Shown here piece after piece: positions 38,593 to 48,539 of a DNA stretch of 64,000 nt. The translations under genes were made by a program, and so were the position numbers. The notes beneath the pieces were generated by a model, which searched no databases, was not told the DNA's origin, and saw nothing but the letters and a program-made list of their open reading frames with translations. Numbering within the stretch: position 1 is the first letter of the stretch; each line of letters starts with the position of its first letter. This stretch comes from Alphaproteobacteria bacterium (GTDB lineage Bacteria; Pseudomonadota; Alphaproteobacteria; Paracaedibacterales; CAITNM01), in assembly GCA_021298215.1 (NCBI GenBank), contig JAJTEE010000002.1, forward strand, positions 186,001 to 250,000, read 5' to 3'.

Positions 38593-39767
38593 TTGTTAGC
38601 TGAACCTTGCAATCTATAAATCGGAGCAAGCGTAACTAATAAAATAAGCCACCAAGTCTGCCAAATACTAATACCAGTCGCAGCAACGCCTAAAGCACTA
38701 CCCCAAAAAGTAATGGTGTAACAAGCTGATCTGTCATATTGCTTTTTCCAATACATGATCCAGATGAGACAAGCAAGTATTACACCTATAGCTCCCAACT
38801 CAAACCAAATTTGCAGCATAAAATTGTGAGGATGTAAGCAATTTTCTGGTGCTGTAAGCACTAAGTCTTTAGCACCATCAAAAAAAATTATATCCTGCTT
38901 ACACTCCGCAGAACGGTAGCGAGAACTCCCAAAGCCAAACCCTGTCCAAAAATGCTCGAAGGTTTGCATAGCAACAGACTGCCAAATAAACAATCTATGT
39001 GTATAGCTTGAGTCCATAATCCGGGCTAAAAAAGCATAGTGATCTGTTTTAAAAACAAAAAATATAAAAGGTAGACAAAACCATACAATAGGCATTCCAT
39101 AGATAAACATTATTTTCAATAATTTTGGAAAAAATCTATATCCGATCAACGCTCCTAGACCCAATAAAATTCCTAGCGAAGCAGCATCACTTGAGCACCA
39201 GTGGAAAATAGGAACTAACAATACAAGAAAGATTATCTGTATCCATTGGCTCTCTTTATTCATCCATATTGCCAACATACATGCCGCACATCCATGCACT
39301 AGCGCTTGAGAGATATGCCGATCGATTATATGATGTAATCCATTTTGCAAACCTGGAATTGATCCTATTCTAAATTGCGCATCTATCCCAAAAATAATCA
39401 ACAACCCAGCCAGAAGAAAACCGACCATACAAACAATCTTTTTTAGTTGTTGTCGTTCTGCTAATTTAAGCTGCTCGCAATAATTCCACCAAAAACACCC
39501 TCCCAACAAAAGCGAAGCAACTTTTGCAGATGATTGAAAAGATTTAGCTGGCATAGCAGACCAAAAGGCGCTCAAAAAACTCCATAAAACAAAAGCTATT
39601 GTTAGCGCTTCTAGTTTACCAATCTCTATGTTCTTTTTTTTAAATTGAGTAATACAGCCAAGAAGCAACACAAAAAAAGGATAAATATTCCCGTGTGGAA
39701 GCGGCAAGCAACAAAAGATGATAAAAAAGACACAAATCTTATAAAATAAAAAATTCTGAAACGACAT
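38589..39767 (-). CDS. O-antigen ligase/polymerase family membrane protein
   Basis: Inner-membrane protein with about 10-11 hydrophobic helices and one large periplasmic loop. The Wzy_C-type region has a typical R/H-rich loop with WTGFGFGSSRYRS followed by a HPHNFMLQIWFELGAIG segment; the HNxxLQxxxExG pattern marks WaaL and Wzy relatives. It probably joins or extends surface polysaccharide on lipid A-core, consistent with LPS genes elsewhere in the window. Ligase and polymerase cannot be separated from sequence alone. It is divergent from the msbA-like gene. Confidence 0.78.
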   Translation of the reverse strand: MSFQNFLFYKICVFFIIFCCLPLPHGNIYPFFVLLLGCITQFKKKNIEIGKLEALTIAFVLWSFLSAFWSAMPAKSFQSSAKVASLLLGGCFWWNYCEQLKLAERQQLKKIVCMVGFLLAGLLIIFGIDAQFRIGSIPGLQNGLHHIIDRHISQALVHGCAACMLAIWMNKESQWIQIIFLVLLVPIFHWCSSDAASLGILLGLGALIGYRFFPKLLKIMFIYGMPIVWFCLPFIFFVFKTDHYAFLARIMDSSYTHRLFIWQSVAMQTFEHFWTGFGFGSSRYRSAECKQDIIFFDGAKDLVLTAPENCLHPHNFMLQIWFELGAIGVILACLIWIMYWKKQYDRSACYTITFWGSALGVAATGISIWQTWWLILLVTLAPIYRLQGSANN

Positions 39768-39831
39768 ATTTAATGTATGATTGCGAAGTTAGCGAAAACT
39801 TGATACGTTTACCAAAATACACCATACCTAC

Positions 39832-41595
39832 ATGGCAGAAAAGAACATTCTACAAAAATCTCTTGTAAAAAGACTTGTCCATGAGCACCTTGCACCCTAT
39901 AAGGCAAAATTTGTGCAAGCTACTTTTTTTATGCTCATGACAGCTGCATCAACAGCAGCTTTGCCTTTTTTGCTACAACCTGTTTTCGATGATGTCTTTA
40001 CAACCAACGATCCTCATTTATTATTTGTCTTTTGTTTAGCCGTACTTTCTGCCTTTGTTATTAAGGGTTTTGCCTCCTATGGAGAGACTGTTACCATGAC
40101 GCGCATTGGCCAAAGTATCATCTCTGATATCCAAAATCGCGTCTTTAGCCATTTAATGAACCTTGATTTGGAATACTTTCATAAAACAAACAGTGGTGAA
40201 CTTCTTTCCAGATTTACTAATGATATAAGTTTAATGCGTAATAGCGTAGCTAATACAGTGGTTGGAATTGGCCGCGACTGTTTCTCTCTAATCTTTTTAA
40301 TCGGTGTTATGTTCTACAGAGACTGGTTCCTGGCCTGTCTTGCTTTTTTTATTTTTCCAGCTGCTTTCCTACCTATTATTCGTATTGGAAGACGCATGCG
40401 AAAGGTTACTTTTAATGCTCAAGAAGAAATTGCTCGTTTTACAAAACAATTAACGCAAATTTTTCAAGGAATTAGGGTGATAAAAGCTTATTCAACTGAA
40501 AATTACGAAGCAAATAGAGCACAAAATCAAATTGAAAAGATTTACAAGCTAGTCGTTAAAACCTCAAAAGTTAGATCGCTCGGCCACCCAATTATTGAAA
40601 GTATGGGAGGCATTGCAATTATTTCTGTCATTGCTTATGGGGGTTGGCAGGTAATGCATCATAGTCGCACCACAGGAGAATTTATCTCCTTTATTGGCGC
40701 TTTGATCTTGGCATATGAACCTTTAAAACGTTTAAGCAACCTCAATGCCACTCTCCAAGAGGGACTAGCAGCTGCATCCAGAGTGTTTGAGATTGTTGAT
40801 ACCAAAGGTAAAATTGTATCTCCCAAAAATGCGAAACAACCAAAGAAGACACAGGGACACATTGAATTTAAAAACGTTTACTTTGCTTATGGCGCTCAAA
40901 AAGAAGCACTTAAGGGAATTAGTTTCCAAGCGGCTTCAGGGAAGTGCATTGCACTTGTTGGAGCAAGCGGTTCTGGGAAATCTACAATTATAAACCTTAT
41001 TCCTCGTTTTTATGACGTGGATCAAGGAACCATACAAATAGACGGTGTCAGCGTAAAGGATTGGAAGATTGAGCACTTACGGGAACAAATTGCCCTTGTT
41101 AGTCAAGAGATTGCACTTTTTGATTTAAGTGTATTCGAAAATATAACATATGGTTGCCAAAATTTTTCTGAACACGATGTTTATAGTGTTGCAAAATCTG
41201 CTGCAGCGCATGATTTTATTCAAAAATTACCACAAGGGTATAATACGATTGTTGGAGAAAATGGCGTCAGTTTATCCGGTGGACAACGTCAACGCTTAGC
41301 TATTGCTAGAGCTATGTTAAAAAAATCTCCTATATTGCTTCTGGATGAAGCCACATCTGCGCTTGATACGCATTCTGAACGACACATACAATCAGCTTTG
41401 AAAAAACTTATGATTGGGCGTACAACTATCATGGTAGCACATCGCTTATCGACAGTTATTGATGCAGATTACATTTATGTTTTAGAGAATGGACAAATTA
41501 TTGAAGAGGGATCGCATCAAGAGTTATTGCAATTAGGTAAACAGTATGCTCACCTATGGAATAAACAAGCTCAAGGTTTAGATTCAGAAAATTAG
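39832..41595 (+). CDS. MsbA-like ABC transporter (lipid A/lipid exporter)
   Basis: Half-size ABC exporter with fused membrane and ATPase domains; works as a dimer and probably flips lipid A-core. Six helices span about residues 20-310. Seen in the ATPase: Walker A GASGSGKST near 377-385, signature LSGGQRQRL near 480-488, Walker B ILLLDEATSALD, and the H-loop VAHRLST. 587 residues fits MsbA. hpf follows a few bases on. The substrate is inferred from the family and the LPS gene set. Confidence 0.88.
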   Translation: MAEKNILQKSLVKRLVHEHLAPYKAKFVQATFFMLMTAASTAALPFLLQPVFDDVFTTNDPHLLFVFCLAVLSAFVIKGFASYGETVTMTRIGQSIISDIQNRVFSHLMNLDLEYFHKTNSGELLSRFTNDISLMRNSVANTVVGIGRDCFSLIFLIGVMFYRDWFLACLAFFIFPAAFLPIIRIGRRMRKVTFNAQEEIARFTKQLTQIFQGIRVIKAYSTENYEANRAQNQIEKIYKLVVKTSKVRSLGHPIIESMGGIAIISVIAYGGWQVMHHSRTTGEFISFIGALILAYEPLKRLSNLNATLQEGLAAASRVFEIVDTKGKIVSPKNAKQPKKTQGHIEFKNVYFAYGAQKEALKGISFQAASGKCIALVGASGSGKSTIINLIPRFYDVDQGTIQIDGVSVKDWKIEHLREQIALVSQEIALFDLSVFENITYGCQNFSEHDVYSVAKSAAAHDFIQKLPQGYNTIVGENGVSLSGGQRQRLAIARAMLKKSPILLLDEATSALDTHSERHIQSALKKLMIGRTTIMVAHRLSTVIDADYIYVLENGQIIEEGSHQELLQLGKQYAHLWNKQAQGLDSEN

Positions 41596-41613
41596 GTAAT
41601 GAGGGAGAATGAT

Positions 41614-42162
41614 ATGTCAATTCATGTAGCTGGCCACCAAATGGAAGTGGGAGAAAGTTTAAATACCTTTATTCAAACAGAGTTAAAAACCCTGCTTGAT
41701 AAATATGTTGGTGAAACGTACGAATCTCATGTGCATCTCAGCAAAGATCATCATGAATTTATTGCTGATCTAGCTGTACATGTAAGCAAAAATCTTGTTG
41801 TGCACTGCAAAGGACGTGATAGCGATGCTTACAAGAGCGTTACTGAGGCGCTCGCAAAATTAGAAAAACGAGTGAAGAAATATCGTTCTAGATTACGAGA
41901 TCGCAGACGTCAAAATGACGGAGCTAACGTTACTGCTTCTTATTTTGTTGTTAACCATGAAGCAGAAGATACAGGGACAGATACACCAGTCATTATCGCT
42001 GAAATGCCCCACGATATTCATCATTTAACTGTAAGCGAAGCTGTCATGAAACTGGACTTAGCAGATGTACCAGTTGTCATGTTTAAAAATGCTACCCATG
42101 ATGGCTTAAATGTTGTGTACAGAAGAAAAGATGGCAACATCGGGTGGATTGATCCGAAATAA
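41614..42162 (+). CDS. hpf: Ribosome hibernation promoting factor, long form
   Basis: Binds the 30S decoding centre and, in the long form, dimerises 70S ribosomes into inactive 100S particles. Seen: N-terminal S30AE domain (about 1-105) starting MSIHVAGHQMEVGESL, a charged linker, and the C-terminal dimerisation domain with MPHDIHHLTVSEAVMKLDLA and HDGLNVVYRRKDGNIGWI. I chose ATG at 41614 because GAGGGAG (41601-41607) is placed well upstream. 182 residues. A clear terminator follows. Confidence 0.94.
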   Translation: MSIHVAGHQMEVGESLNTFIQTELKTLLDKYVGETYESHVHLSKDHHEFIADLAVHVSKNLVVHCKGRDSDAYKSVTEALAKLEKRVKKYRSRLRDRRRQNDGANVTASYFVVNHEAEDTGTDTPVIIAEMPHDIHHLTVSEAVMKLDLADVPVVMFKNATHDGLNVVYRRKDGNIGWIDPK

Positions 42163-42179
42163 ATTCGTACAGGAAAAAG

Positions 42180-42202
42180 AGGGAGGCGATACTCCCTTTT
42201 TT
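42180..42202 (+). terminator. Terminator after hpf, possibly two-way
   Basis: AGGGAG (42180-42185) pairs with CTCCCT (42192-42197) around GCGATA and is followed by five T. AAAAAG precedes it, so it could also end minus-strand transcripts. Confidence 0.85.
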
Positions 42203-42420
42203 CACAACCCTTCTTTAAATTCTAAAAAATCATTGTAATCAGCCGTTCTTATCCTTTTTGATAAATCAAATAACTCACTATCATTGGTTGCCCCATAGGC
42301 AAATGAAAGCCCATGTAAGACAAAAGTATTACAGCAAACATCACTAATTAAAGCATGCCCGCTTTCACTTTCAGGATCTTTCTTGGCAACATGAAGAAGA
42401 ATGCGTATGTCTCGAGTGAT
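42202..42420 (-). pseudogene. Startless gene remnant (72 codons)
   Basis: A minus-strand frame runs 72 sense codons from just after a TAA (42421-42423) to TGA (42202-42204). It has protein-like composition, for example AKKDPESESGHALISD and SKRIRTADYNDFLEF, but no ATG, GTG or TTG near its beginning. It lies directly downstream of the MBL-like gene on the same strand. I read it as the 3' end of a gene whose 5' part was deleted. An ATT or ATC start is the alternative. I do not recognise the family. Confidence 0.5.
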
Positions 42421-42435
42421 TTATTAACAAAAATA

Positions 42436-43230
42436 TTAATATTCCGAAAAAACCCGATTAAACGTTTCGTGGACTTGCTCATAGGCACCATTTAGTAAAG
42501 GTTCGCCGTGCGCTGTAATGAGGTGCCTAAATTTTATAGTCAAAAGCCTTTCAAAATCGGACCTCTCTGTATGAGTCGCTCCAAGCCAAATAGAAGAAAT
42601 ATTTGCAGGTTTTACTAATCCTTGATCATAAAAAGATTTAGCAGTTTCCAGGCTGTAAAATTGATCGGTAGCTGTAATATTTTGAATACTATCACAAGTT
42701 ATTAAGATTCCACCTTCTCTATCAATATACAAAATACCTTCTGGGGTATTTGATGTCTCAAAAACAAAAAGAGAGCAATGAGGAAATGACATTTTTTCTC
42801 CGGCAATTAACTCCTTATCAGGCTTCAGGCCACTTTCATACACCATACCTTTCAAAACACACAGATGTGCTGATGGATATTGCTTTTTATAAAATGCATC
42901 ATCTCTACCATGAAATGCTCCTATTCTCACGATATAAGCAACTTTTCCAAGCTTGTTTAATCTTTTTAAACCTTCTTCCCCTAATCTTACCGTGTTGATC
43001 AATGTCAATTCAGAGCCATGACGCATGATCACCATATTACGGCTTGTTTGGATATTAATGCCTTCATGCTGTACTTTATTTGTTCCAGTCACAAAAAAGA
43101 TATCTGGTAAAATTTCTTGAATCTCACCATGAGGCCAAGCGGGTGCAAATTGAGAAGCATCCATGTTTATTCCTTCAGCAAAGATTGTTAGAAATACAAC
43201 CAAGAAACCTAATAATAACTTAAACATCAT
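42436..43230 (-). CDS. Secreted metallo-beta-lactamase-like protein, degenerate motif
   Basis: The first 20 or so residues form a signal peptide (MMFKLLLGFLVVFLTIFAEG). The rest has the strand order of a metallo-beta-lactamase fold: NMVIMRHGSELTLINTVRL, then GRDDAFYKKQYPSAHLCVL where the HxHxDH loop should be, a DREGGILITCDSIQN strand, and HLITAHGEPLL near the end. Only one His of the usual zinc set is obvious in the first motif (FHGRDD), so hydrolase activity is uncertain. Related proteins are known as conserved unknowns. It lies upstream of a gene remnant and ends 11 bases from gatB. Confidence 0.6.
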   Translation of the reverse strand: MMFKLLLGFLVVFLTIFAEGINMDASQFAPAWPHGEIQEILPDIFFVTGTNKVQHEGINIQTSRNMVIMRHGSELTLINTVRLGEEGLKRLNKLGKVAYIVRIGAFHGRDDAFYKKQYPSAHLCVLKGMVYESGLKPDKELIAGEKMSFPHCSLFVFETSNTPEGILYIDREGGILITCDSIQNITATDQFYSLETAKSFYDQGLVKPANISSIWLGATHTERSDFERLLTIKFRHLITAHGEPLLNGAYEQVHETFNRVFSEY

Positions 43231-43241
43231 ATTTAGTAATT

Positions 43242-44717
43242 TTAAGAACTACTCAATTTTTGTTTTAAGATAGTGTTCACAACTCCTGGATTAGCTTTAC
43301 CTTGCAGACTTTTCATCACTTGCCCAATCAAAAAGCCAAAAACTTGTTCTTTTCCAGATCTGTACTGTTCAACTTGAGCAGCATTAGCTGCAATGACTTC
43401 TTCAATAGCTTTTTCAATCACACTTGTATCAGAAACCTGTCTCAATCCAAGTTCTTCAATAAGTTTTGCGGGCTCTTTTCCTGTTTCCCACATCTTCACA
43501 AAAACATCTTTCGCAATTTTTCCTGATATCGTACCATCAATAATTAAGTCAACTAGACTTGCTAAATACTCTGGCGCAAACGGAAGATCATTAATTGATC
43601 TATCATCACGATTCATTGCGCCAAAAACTTCAACGATCAACCAATTAGCAATAAGTTTTGCCGCACCCTGTCCTTTTGCAAACCCAACTATATGCTCATA
43701 CAATTCAGCAACTTCTTTCTCTGCAACTAAAACATTTGCATCATAATCGGTTAATAAGAATTCTTTCTTAAATCGTTCACGTTTTGTATCTGGCAGTTCA
43801 GGCATTGTCGCTTTTATTGCATCAATACGCGCATCTTCCAGCACTAAAGGTCGCAAATCTGGATCAGGAAAATACCTATAATCCATCGCGTCTTCCTTAC
43901 CTCGCATTGATCGCGTTACACCTTTTGTTGGGTCAAACAAACGCGTTTCCTGAACAACAGCTCCACCATTTTCAATAACCTCTAACTGACGTAAGATTTC
44001 ATACTCAATTGCTTGACCCAAAAACCGCACTGAATTCACGTTCTTAATCTCTGCACGAGTCCCAAAAGGTGTATCAGGTTTATGCAATGAAACATTCGCA
44101 TCAACGCGTAAACTTCCTTGCTCCATATTGCCATCGCATGTTCCAAGATAACGTAAAATTGAGCGTAATTTTTTAACATACGCCATCGCTTCTTGAGATG
44201 AACGAATTTCAGGCTCAGAAACAATTTCCATTAACGCAACGCCCGCTCGATTAAAATCTATATAAGATAAATTTGGGTGCAAATCATGCGTACTCTTACC
44301 TGCATCTTGTTCAAGGTGCAGGCGCGTAATATTAATGCGCTTTGTTTCATTATTTTCTAAATCAATATCAATATACCCATTAGAAACTATAGGATAGTAA
44401 AGTTGAGAAATCTGATATCCTAATGGCAAGTCAGGGTAGAAATAATTCTTTCTATCAAAAACAGACACTTTATTAACTGTAGCGTTTATGCCCAGGCCCG
44501 TTTTAATAGCTTGGTCTACACAAAATTTATTTAAAACAGGCAGCATGCCAGGCATGCCAGCATCTAAAAAGGCAACTTGCGTATTCGGATCTGCCCCAAA
44601 TGCTGTAGCGGCACCAGAAAATAATTTCGCGTTAGAAACAACTTGAGCATGAACCTCAAGCCCTATAACAACTTCCCAAAGTCCCGTTTGTCCTTGAACA
44701 AGATTTTTCATGTGCAC
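43242..44717 (-). CDS. gatB: Asp-tRNA(Asn)/Glu-tRNA(Gln) amidotransferase subunit B
   Basis: Kinase and tRNA-binding subunit of GatCAB, which converts Glu-tRNA(Gln) and/or Asp-tRNA(Asn) to the amides. Seen: [10 protein letters not shown] near 17-26, [10 protein letters not shown] near 97-106, [43 protein letters not shown], and a C-terminal YqeY-like tail domain. 491 residues is normal. Three bases separate it from gatA. The presence of GatCAB implies one of the direct Gln or Asn tRNA synthetases may be missing, which cannot be judged here. Confidence 0.97.
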   Translation of the reverse strand: MHMKNLVQGQTGLWEVVIGLEVHAQVVSNAKLFSGAATAFGADPNTQVAFLDAGMPGMLPVLNKFCVDQAIKTGLGINATVNKVSVFDRKNYFYPDLPLGYQISQLYYPIVSNGYIDIDLENNETKRINITRLHLEQDAGKSTHDLHPNLSYIDFNRAGVALMEIVSEPEIRSSQEAMAYVKKLRSILRYLGTCDGNMEQGSLRVDANVSLHKPDTPFGTRAEIKNVNSVRFLGQAIEYEILRQLEVIENGGAVVQETRLFDPTKGVTRSMRGKEDAMDYRYFPDPDLRPLVLEDARIDAIKATMPELPDTKRERFKKEFLLTDYDANVLVAEKEVAELYEHIVGFAKGQGAAKLIANWLIVEVFGAMNRDDRSINDLPFAPEYLASLVDLIIDGTISGKIAKDVFVKMWETGKEPAKLIEELGLRQVSDTSVIEKAIEEVIAANAAQVEQYRSGKEQVFGFLIGQVMKSLQGKANPGVVNTILKQKLSSS

Positions 44718-44720
44718 TCC

Positions 44721-46181
44721 TTAAACGGCATTAAAATGAGGAAATTGAGCAGCTTGCTCTAGCATTAGACCAACATTAAACAGTCGCTGTTCTGATAACT
44801 TTGGCCCAATTAGCTGAAGCCCTAAAGGAAGCCCCTCACCAGACAAACCCACCGGAACAGAAATTCCTGGAAGCTCAGCTAAATTCACTGTGACCGTATA
44901 AATATCATTAAGGTACATAGCAACAGGATCATCATTCTTATCATGCAGCCCAAAAGCTGCACCAGGTGTTGTTGGTGTCAAAATCACATCAACTTTTTCA
45001 AAAGCATTATCGAAATCATGAGATATTAATTTTTTCACCTTCTGAGCTCTCGTATAATACGCATCATAATACCCAGCAGACAGAACATACGTGCCGATCA
45101 TGATACGACGCTTCACTTCTGCACCAAAACCATCATGCCTTGTATTTTGATACAACTCATCAAGCGTTGCACCATCTACTCTTGCACCATAACGAATTCC
45201 ATCATAACGCGCTAAATTCGCTGAAGCTTCAGCTGGAGCAATAATATAATACGTTGGCAATGCTGCTGAGGTCATTTTCAAAGAAATATCAACAATTTCA
45301 GCGCCAGCAGCTCTTAACCAATCTATCCCCTTTTGAAGGAGCGCTTGCCCTTCCTCATTTAATCCCTGCAGATACTCTTTAGGTACTCCAACTCTTAAAC
45401 CTTTAGCTTCAGGTTTTAAATTTGCAGCATAATCTGGAATTTTGACATTTAGGCTTGTGGCATCTTTTTCGTCATATCCTGCCATGTATTGCAATAAATA
45501 CGCACAATCAGAAACCGTATGAGCCATAGGACCAGCCTGATCTAAAGACGAAGCAAAAGCAACCATCCCCCAACGTGAGCATAATCCATAAGTCGGCTTA
45601 ATTCCTGTTACACCACAAAAAGCAGCAGGCTGACGAATAGATCCTCCAGTATCAGATGCGGTTGCTCCAAGACAAAGACCAGCCGCAACAGACGCAGCTG
45701 ACCCACCGGAAGAACCTCCAGGTACTAAATCTTTTTTAGAATCAGACGTTGGTCTCCATGGGTTAATTACAGGCCCATAAGCACTATTTAAATTTGCAGA
45801 ACCCATTGCAAACTCATCCATATTCAATTTACCAAGACTAATAGCACCAGCCTTTTTCAAATTTCCTGATACCGTGGATTCATAAGGAGGAATAAAATTC
45901 TTCAAAATACGTGAACCTGCTGTCGTTTGCACACCCTTTGTACAATACAAATCTTTATTAGCAATAGGCACACCATCCAAAGGAAGAAACGACCCAGATG
46001 CAATTCTCTTATCGGCCTCTGCCGCCTCTGAAAGAGCATTTTCAAATGTTTCAGTAATAAAACAATTTAGATGCCTTTTAGCTGTTGCGTGATTGATAAA
46101 AGATTGTACCAGTTCTGTTGATGAACATTCTTTTTTCTTAAGCATATCTAATGCTTTAGTTAGAGTGATTTTTGTATCCAT
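44721..46181 (-). CDS. gatA: Asp-tRNA(Asn)/Glu-tRNA(Gln) amidotransferase subunit A
   Basis: Glutaminase subunit that releases ammonia for GatB. Member of the amidase-signature family with its Ser-cisSer-Lys triad: Lys in [11 protein letters not shown] near 76, the cis-Ser in [10 protein letters not shown] near 153-162, and the nucleophile region [16 protein letters not shown] near 172-187. 486 residues fits. It lies nine bases after gatC and three before gatB. Confidence 0.97.
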   Translation of the reverse strand: MDTKITLTKALDMLKKKECSSTELVQSFINHATAKRHLNCFITETFENALSEAAEADKRIASGSFLPLDGVPIANKDLYCTKGVQTTAGSRILKNFIPPYESTVSGNLKKAGAISLGKLNMDEFAMGSANLNSAYGPVINPWRPTSDSKKDLVPGGSSGGSAASVAAGLCLGATASDTGGSIRQPAAFCGVTGIKPTYGLCSRWGMVAFASSLDQAGPMAHTVSDCAYLLQYMAGYDEKDATSLNVKIPDYAANLKPEAKGLRVGVPKEYLQGLNEEGQALLQKGIDWLRAAGAEIVDISLKMTSAALPTYYIIAPAEASANLARYDGIRYGARVDGATLDELYQNTRHDGFGAEVKRRIMIGTYVLSAGYYDAYYTRAQKVKKLISHDFDNAFEKVDVILTPTTPGAAFGLHDKNDDPVAMYLNDIYTVTVNLAELPGISVPVGLSGEGLPLGLQLIGPKLSEQRLFNVGLMLEQAAQFPHFNAV

Positions 46182-46190
46182 TATTGCTCC

Positions 46191-46475
46191 TTACTCAACA
46201 ACTTTCGGCACCGCGAACATATCATGCGCAACTTGTGGAGCATTTTGCGTTACTTCTTTTACCTGATTAAAGCTTGTTATAACATCATCTCGTTCATGCA
46301 TTTGTGATTTTGGAAGATCATTCAAATTAACATTGCTTATATCAATTTCAGCAAGCTGATTAATCCAATTAAATATCCCTGCCAATTGCGTTTGCATCAG
46401 CTTCATCTCAGAATCATCCAAGCGTACATTTGATAATTTTGAAATTTTTGCGACATCTTCTAATGAAATCGTCAC
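46191..46475 (-). CDS. gatC: Asp-tRNA(Asn)/Glu-tRNA(Gln) amidotransferase subunit C
   Basis: Small belt-like subunit that holds GatA and GatB together. Seen: VAKISKLSNVRLDDSEMKLM near residues 8-27, a central IFNWINQLAEIDISNV segment, and an end APQVAHDMFAVPKVVE typical of the family. 94 residues is normal. First gene of gatCAB. Ten bases separate it from xthA upstream. Confidence 0.94.
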   Translation of the reverse strand: MTISLEDVAKISKLSNVRLDDSEMKLMQTQLAGIFNWINQLAEIDISNVNLNDLPKSQMHERDDVITSFNQVKEVTQNAPQVAHDMFAVPKVVE

Positions 46476-46484
46476 ATTTGCCCC

Positions 46485-47249
46485 CTAAATTTTTAATGTC
46501 ATCTCAACTGGCGCATGGTCTGATGCTTTATCTTTTGCCCGCATATATGTATGCACTTGCGTGCCCACCAAGCCATCTGCCGCTTGGGGTGATAGTAGCA
46601 AATGATCAATCCGAAGACCACTCCCCTTTACAAAGCCATTTTGTCGATAGTTCCACCAAGTGTAGGGCATTGGCCCTTTCGTGTTTTGAGCCACAGCATC
46701 TGTAAAACCTAAGTAAATAATTTTACGAAAAGCTTCTCTTTCTTTGGTAGAGCATAATATTTGATCCTTCCAAGCGATAGGATCGTAAACATCCGCATCG
46801 GTTGGAGCCACGTTAAAATCACCGCCGATCACGACTCGTTCATCAAAAGTTAGAAGTTCTTGAGTATGATTATAAAGTGCATGAAAAAAATTTAATTTAT
46901 AATCATAAGCAGCAGCACCAACTTCTTGCCCATTAGGAACATATATGCTTGCTACACGTACCCCATTTGTAAAAGCCTCTATGTATCGTGATGTTATATC
47001 CTCAAAATTTGGGATTCCCATTTGTACATCTTCGATGGGGTATTTTGATAAAATTGCCACCCCATTATAGGTTTTTTGACCAAAAACTGCACTGTTATAG
47101 CCAAAATCCTCAAGTGAATAGGGAAACACTTGCGTTTCACATTTTAATTCTTGCAATAACAATATATCAGGCTGCTGATCTCTAAGGAATTCCTCAATAT
47201 GAGGTAATCGAGCACGAACTGAATTTACATTCCATGTAACTATTTTCAT
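46485..47249 (-). CDS. xthA: Exodeoxyribonuclease III
   Basis: AP endonuclease and 3' exonuclease of base-excision repair. Seen: IVTWNVNSVRARL near 3-15, LLLQELKCE with the metal-binding Glu near 35, a GGDFNVAPTDADVYDP motif near 148-163, and the C-terminal LRIDHLLLS and SDHAPVEMTL with the catalytic Asp-His pair. 254 residues fits. It lies in a run of minus-strand genes between erpA and gatC, four bases after erpA's stop. Confidence 0.95.
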   Translation of the reverse strand: MKIVTWNVNSVRARLPHIEEFLRDQQPDILLLQELKCETQVFPYSLEDFGYNSAVFGQKTYNGVAILSKYPIEDVQMGIPNFEDITSRYIEAFTNGVRVASIYVPNGQEVGAAAYDYKLNFFHALYNHTQELLTFDERVVIGGDFNVAPTDADVYDPIAWKDQILCSTKEREAFRKIIYLGFTDAVAQNTKGPMPYTWWNYRQNGFVKGSGLRIDHLLLSPQAADGLVGTQVHTYMRAKDKASDHAPVEMTLKI

Positions 47250-47252
47250 AAG

Positions 47253-47582
47253 TTAAATCGAAAAAGAATTGCCACAACCACATGCTGAAGAAGCATTTGG
47301 ATTTTTTATAACAAATTTTGCCCCACTGAGATCTTCCTCATAATCTAACTGAGATCCATTTATTAAACTAAGAGAAATAGAATCCACCACAACCTCAATA
47401 TCATCTTGAATAAAAATTTTATCATCCTGCGTCAATTGCGCATCAATCAAAAAATTATATTGAAAACCAGAGCATCCTCCACCGTGTATTGAAACCCTGA
47501 ATCTACTACCTTTTGGCTCAGTTTTAAGAATTTCTTTAATATGCATTGCTGCATTCGGCGCAATAATAAATGCCGCTTCCAT
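47253..47582 (-). CDS. erpA: Iron-sulfur cluster insertion protein ErpA (A-type carrier)
   Basis: Carries Fe-S clusters to target proteins. Seen: the three conserved Cys, one in GGGCSGFQYNFLID near 31-44 and two in ACGCGNSFSI at the C-terminus, with an IDSISLSLINGSQLDYEED central segment. 109 residues is standard. IscA and SufA are close relatives; the C-terminal GCGNSF form favours ErpA. It is divergent from ssb. Confidence 0.88.
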   Translation of the reverse strand: MEAAFIIAPNAAMHIKEILKTEPKGSRFRVSIHGGGCSGFQYNFLIDAQLTQDDKIFIQDDIEVVVDSISLSLINGSQLDYEEDLSGAKFVIKNPNASSACGCGNSFSI

Positions 47583-47652
47583 GTTGCCAACTTCTATATA
47601 ATTTTGTTAACTACTGATGTCACTATAAATTTTTCACAACAAAAGGGCAATT

Positions 47653-48090
47653 ATGGCAGGCTCAGTAAATAAAGTTATTTTAATTGGAAACTTAGGAAAA
47701 GATCCCGAGGTTCGCAACGCACAAGATGGTTCGAAGATTGTATCGTTCTCTGTAGCAACAAGCGAAACTTGGAAAGATAAGCAATCAGGTGAGCGCAAAG
47801 ATCGCACAGAATGGCATCGCGTTGTCTTATTTAATGATAAACTTGGCGAAATCGCAGAGAAATACTTACGCAAAGGATCCAAAGTTTATATCGAAGGCAG
47901 CCTTCAAACCAGAAAATGGACAGACAGCAACAATATAGAACGTTACAGCACTGAAGTTGTGCTTTCTCGTTTTCGAGGAGAACTCACTCTTCTCGATAAC
48001 AGAGGTGGAGGAGATCATTCATTAGAAGGAGATACAGCTACCTCTTTACCTAGTCATTTCGACGAATTGAACGATGATATCCCATTTTAA
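47653..48090 (+). CDS. ssb: Single-stranded DNA-binding protein
   Basis: Coats single-stranded DNA in replication and repair. N-terminal OB fold starting [20 protein letters not shown], with [19 protein letters not shown] and [14 protein letters not shown] short acidic linker leads to the conserved protein-binding tail DDIPF at the end. 145 residues; the linker is shorter than in many relatives. Its stop codon abuts the stop of the convergent lipoprotein gene. Confidence 0.96.
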   Translation: MAGSVNKVILIGNLGKDPEVRNAQDGSKIVSFSVATSETWKDKQSGERKDRTEWHRVVLFNDKLGEIAEKYLRKGSKVYIEGSLQTRKWTDSNNIERYSTEVVLSRFRGELTLLDNRGGGDHSLEGDTATSLPSHFDELNDDIPF

Positions 48091-48390
48091 TTAACGAAAT
48101 GGATAAGGGATCCAACTAATAATAGCTGGTTTGGTTGGATCTTTTTCTATCTCATCGGCCGTTTTACCAATAAGTCTATTACGCTCTCTTTCATCTAATT
48201 CATGATCATAGCAAACTGGGTCCCCCAGCGTGCGATAACAGTATAACTTTTTTTTTGGATGCTTTTTTTTGTTAGGATCATCTGGATTAGGAGCCCAATT
48301 TGCACTTTGCAATTCGTCAGAAGTCGGCCGAAACGCACCAAAAGGATTACATCCACTTAACAATAAACTTAGGAAAACAAGCAAAATCAT
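48091..48390 (-). CDS. Small alphaproteobacterial lipoprotein
   Basis: A 99-residue protein with a signal peptide and lipobox LLLSGC (Cys near residue 14). The mature part contains ANWAPNPDDP, then LYCYRTLGDPVCYDHEL and RNRLIG, a pattern resembling a conserved lipoprotein of unknown function in Alphaproteobacteria. Two further Cys may form a disulfide. It is convergent with ssb, with no base between the stop codons. Confidence 0.7.
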   Translation of the reverse strand: MILLVFLSLLLSGCNPFGAFRPTSDELQSANWAPNPDDPNKKKHPKKKLYCYRTLGDPVCYDHELDERERNRLIGKTADEIEKDPTKPAIISWIPYPFR

Positions 48391-48539
48391 GACTGCGTGA
48401 TTTTTGAATTATACCTCTACTCATGCAAAATTCATGCCGAAACTGAGCGAGTGTCAGTAATTTTAAAATTTTCTGACAAGTAATCTTTATTTTCTTTTCC
48501 ATTTAGCACCATAATTAAAAAAACAACTGATTTTGATTA

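Noticed and set aside
48391-48539. Possible manganese (yybP-ykoY) riboswitch upstream of the TerC gene
   Set aside because: The conserved core sequence of that class could not be found in this stretch.
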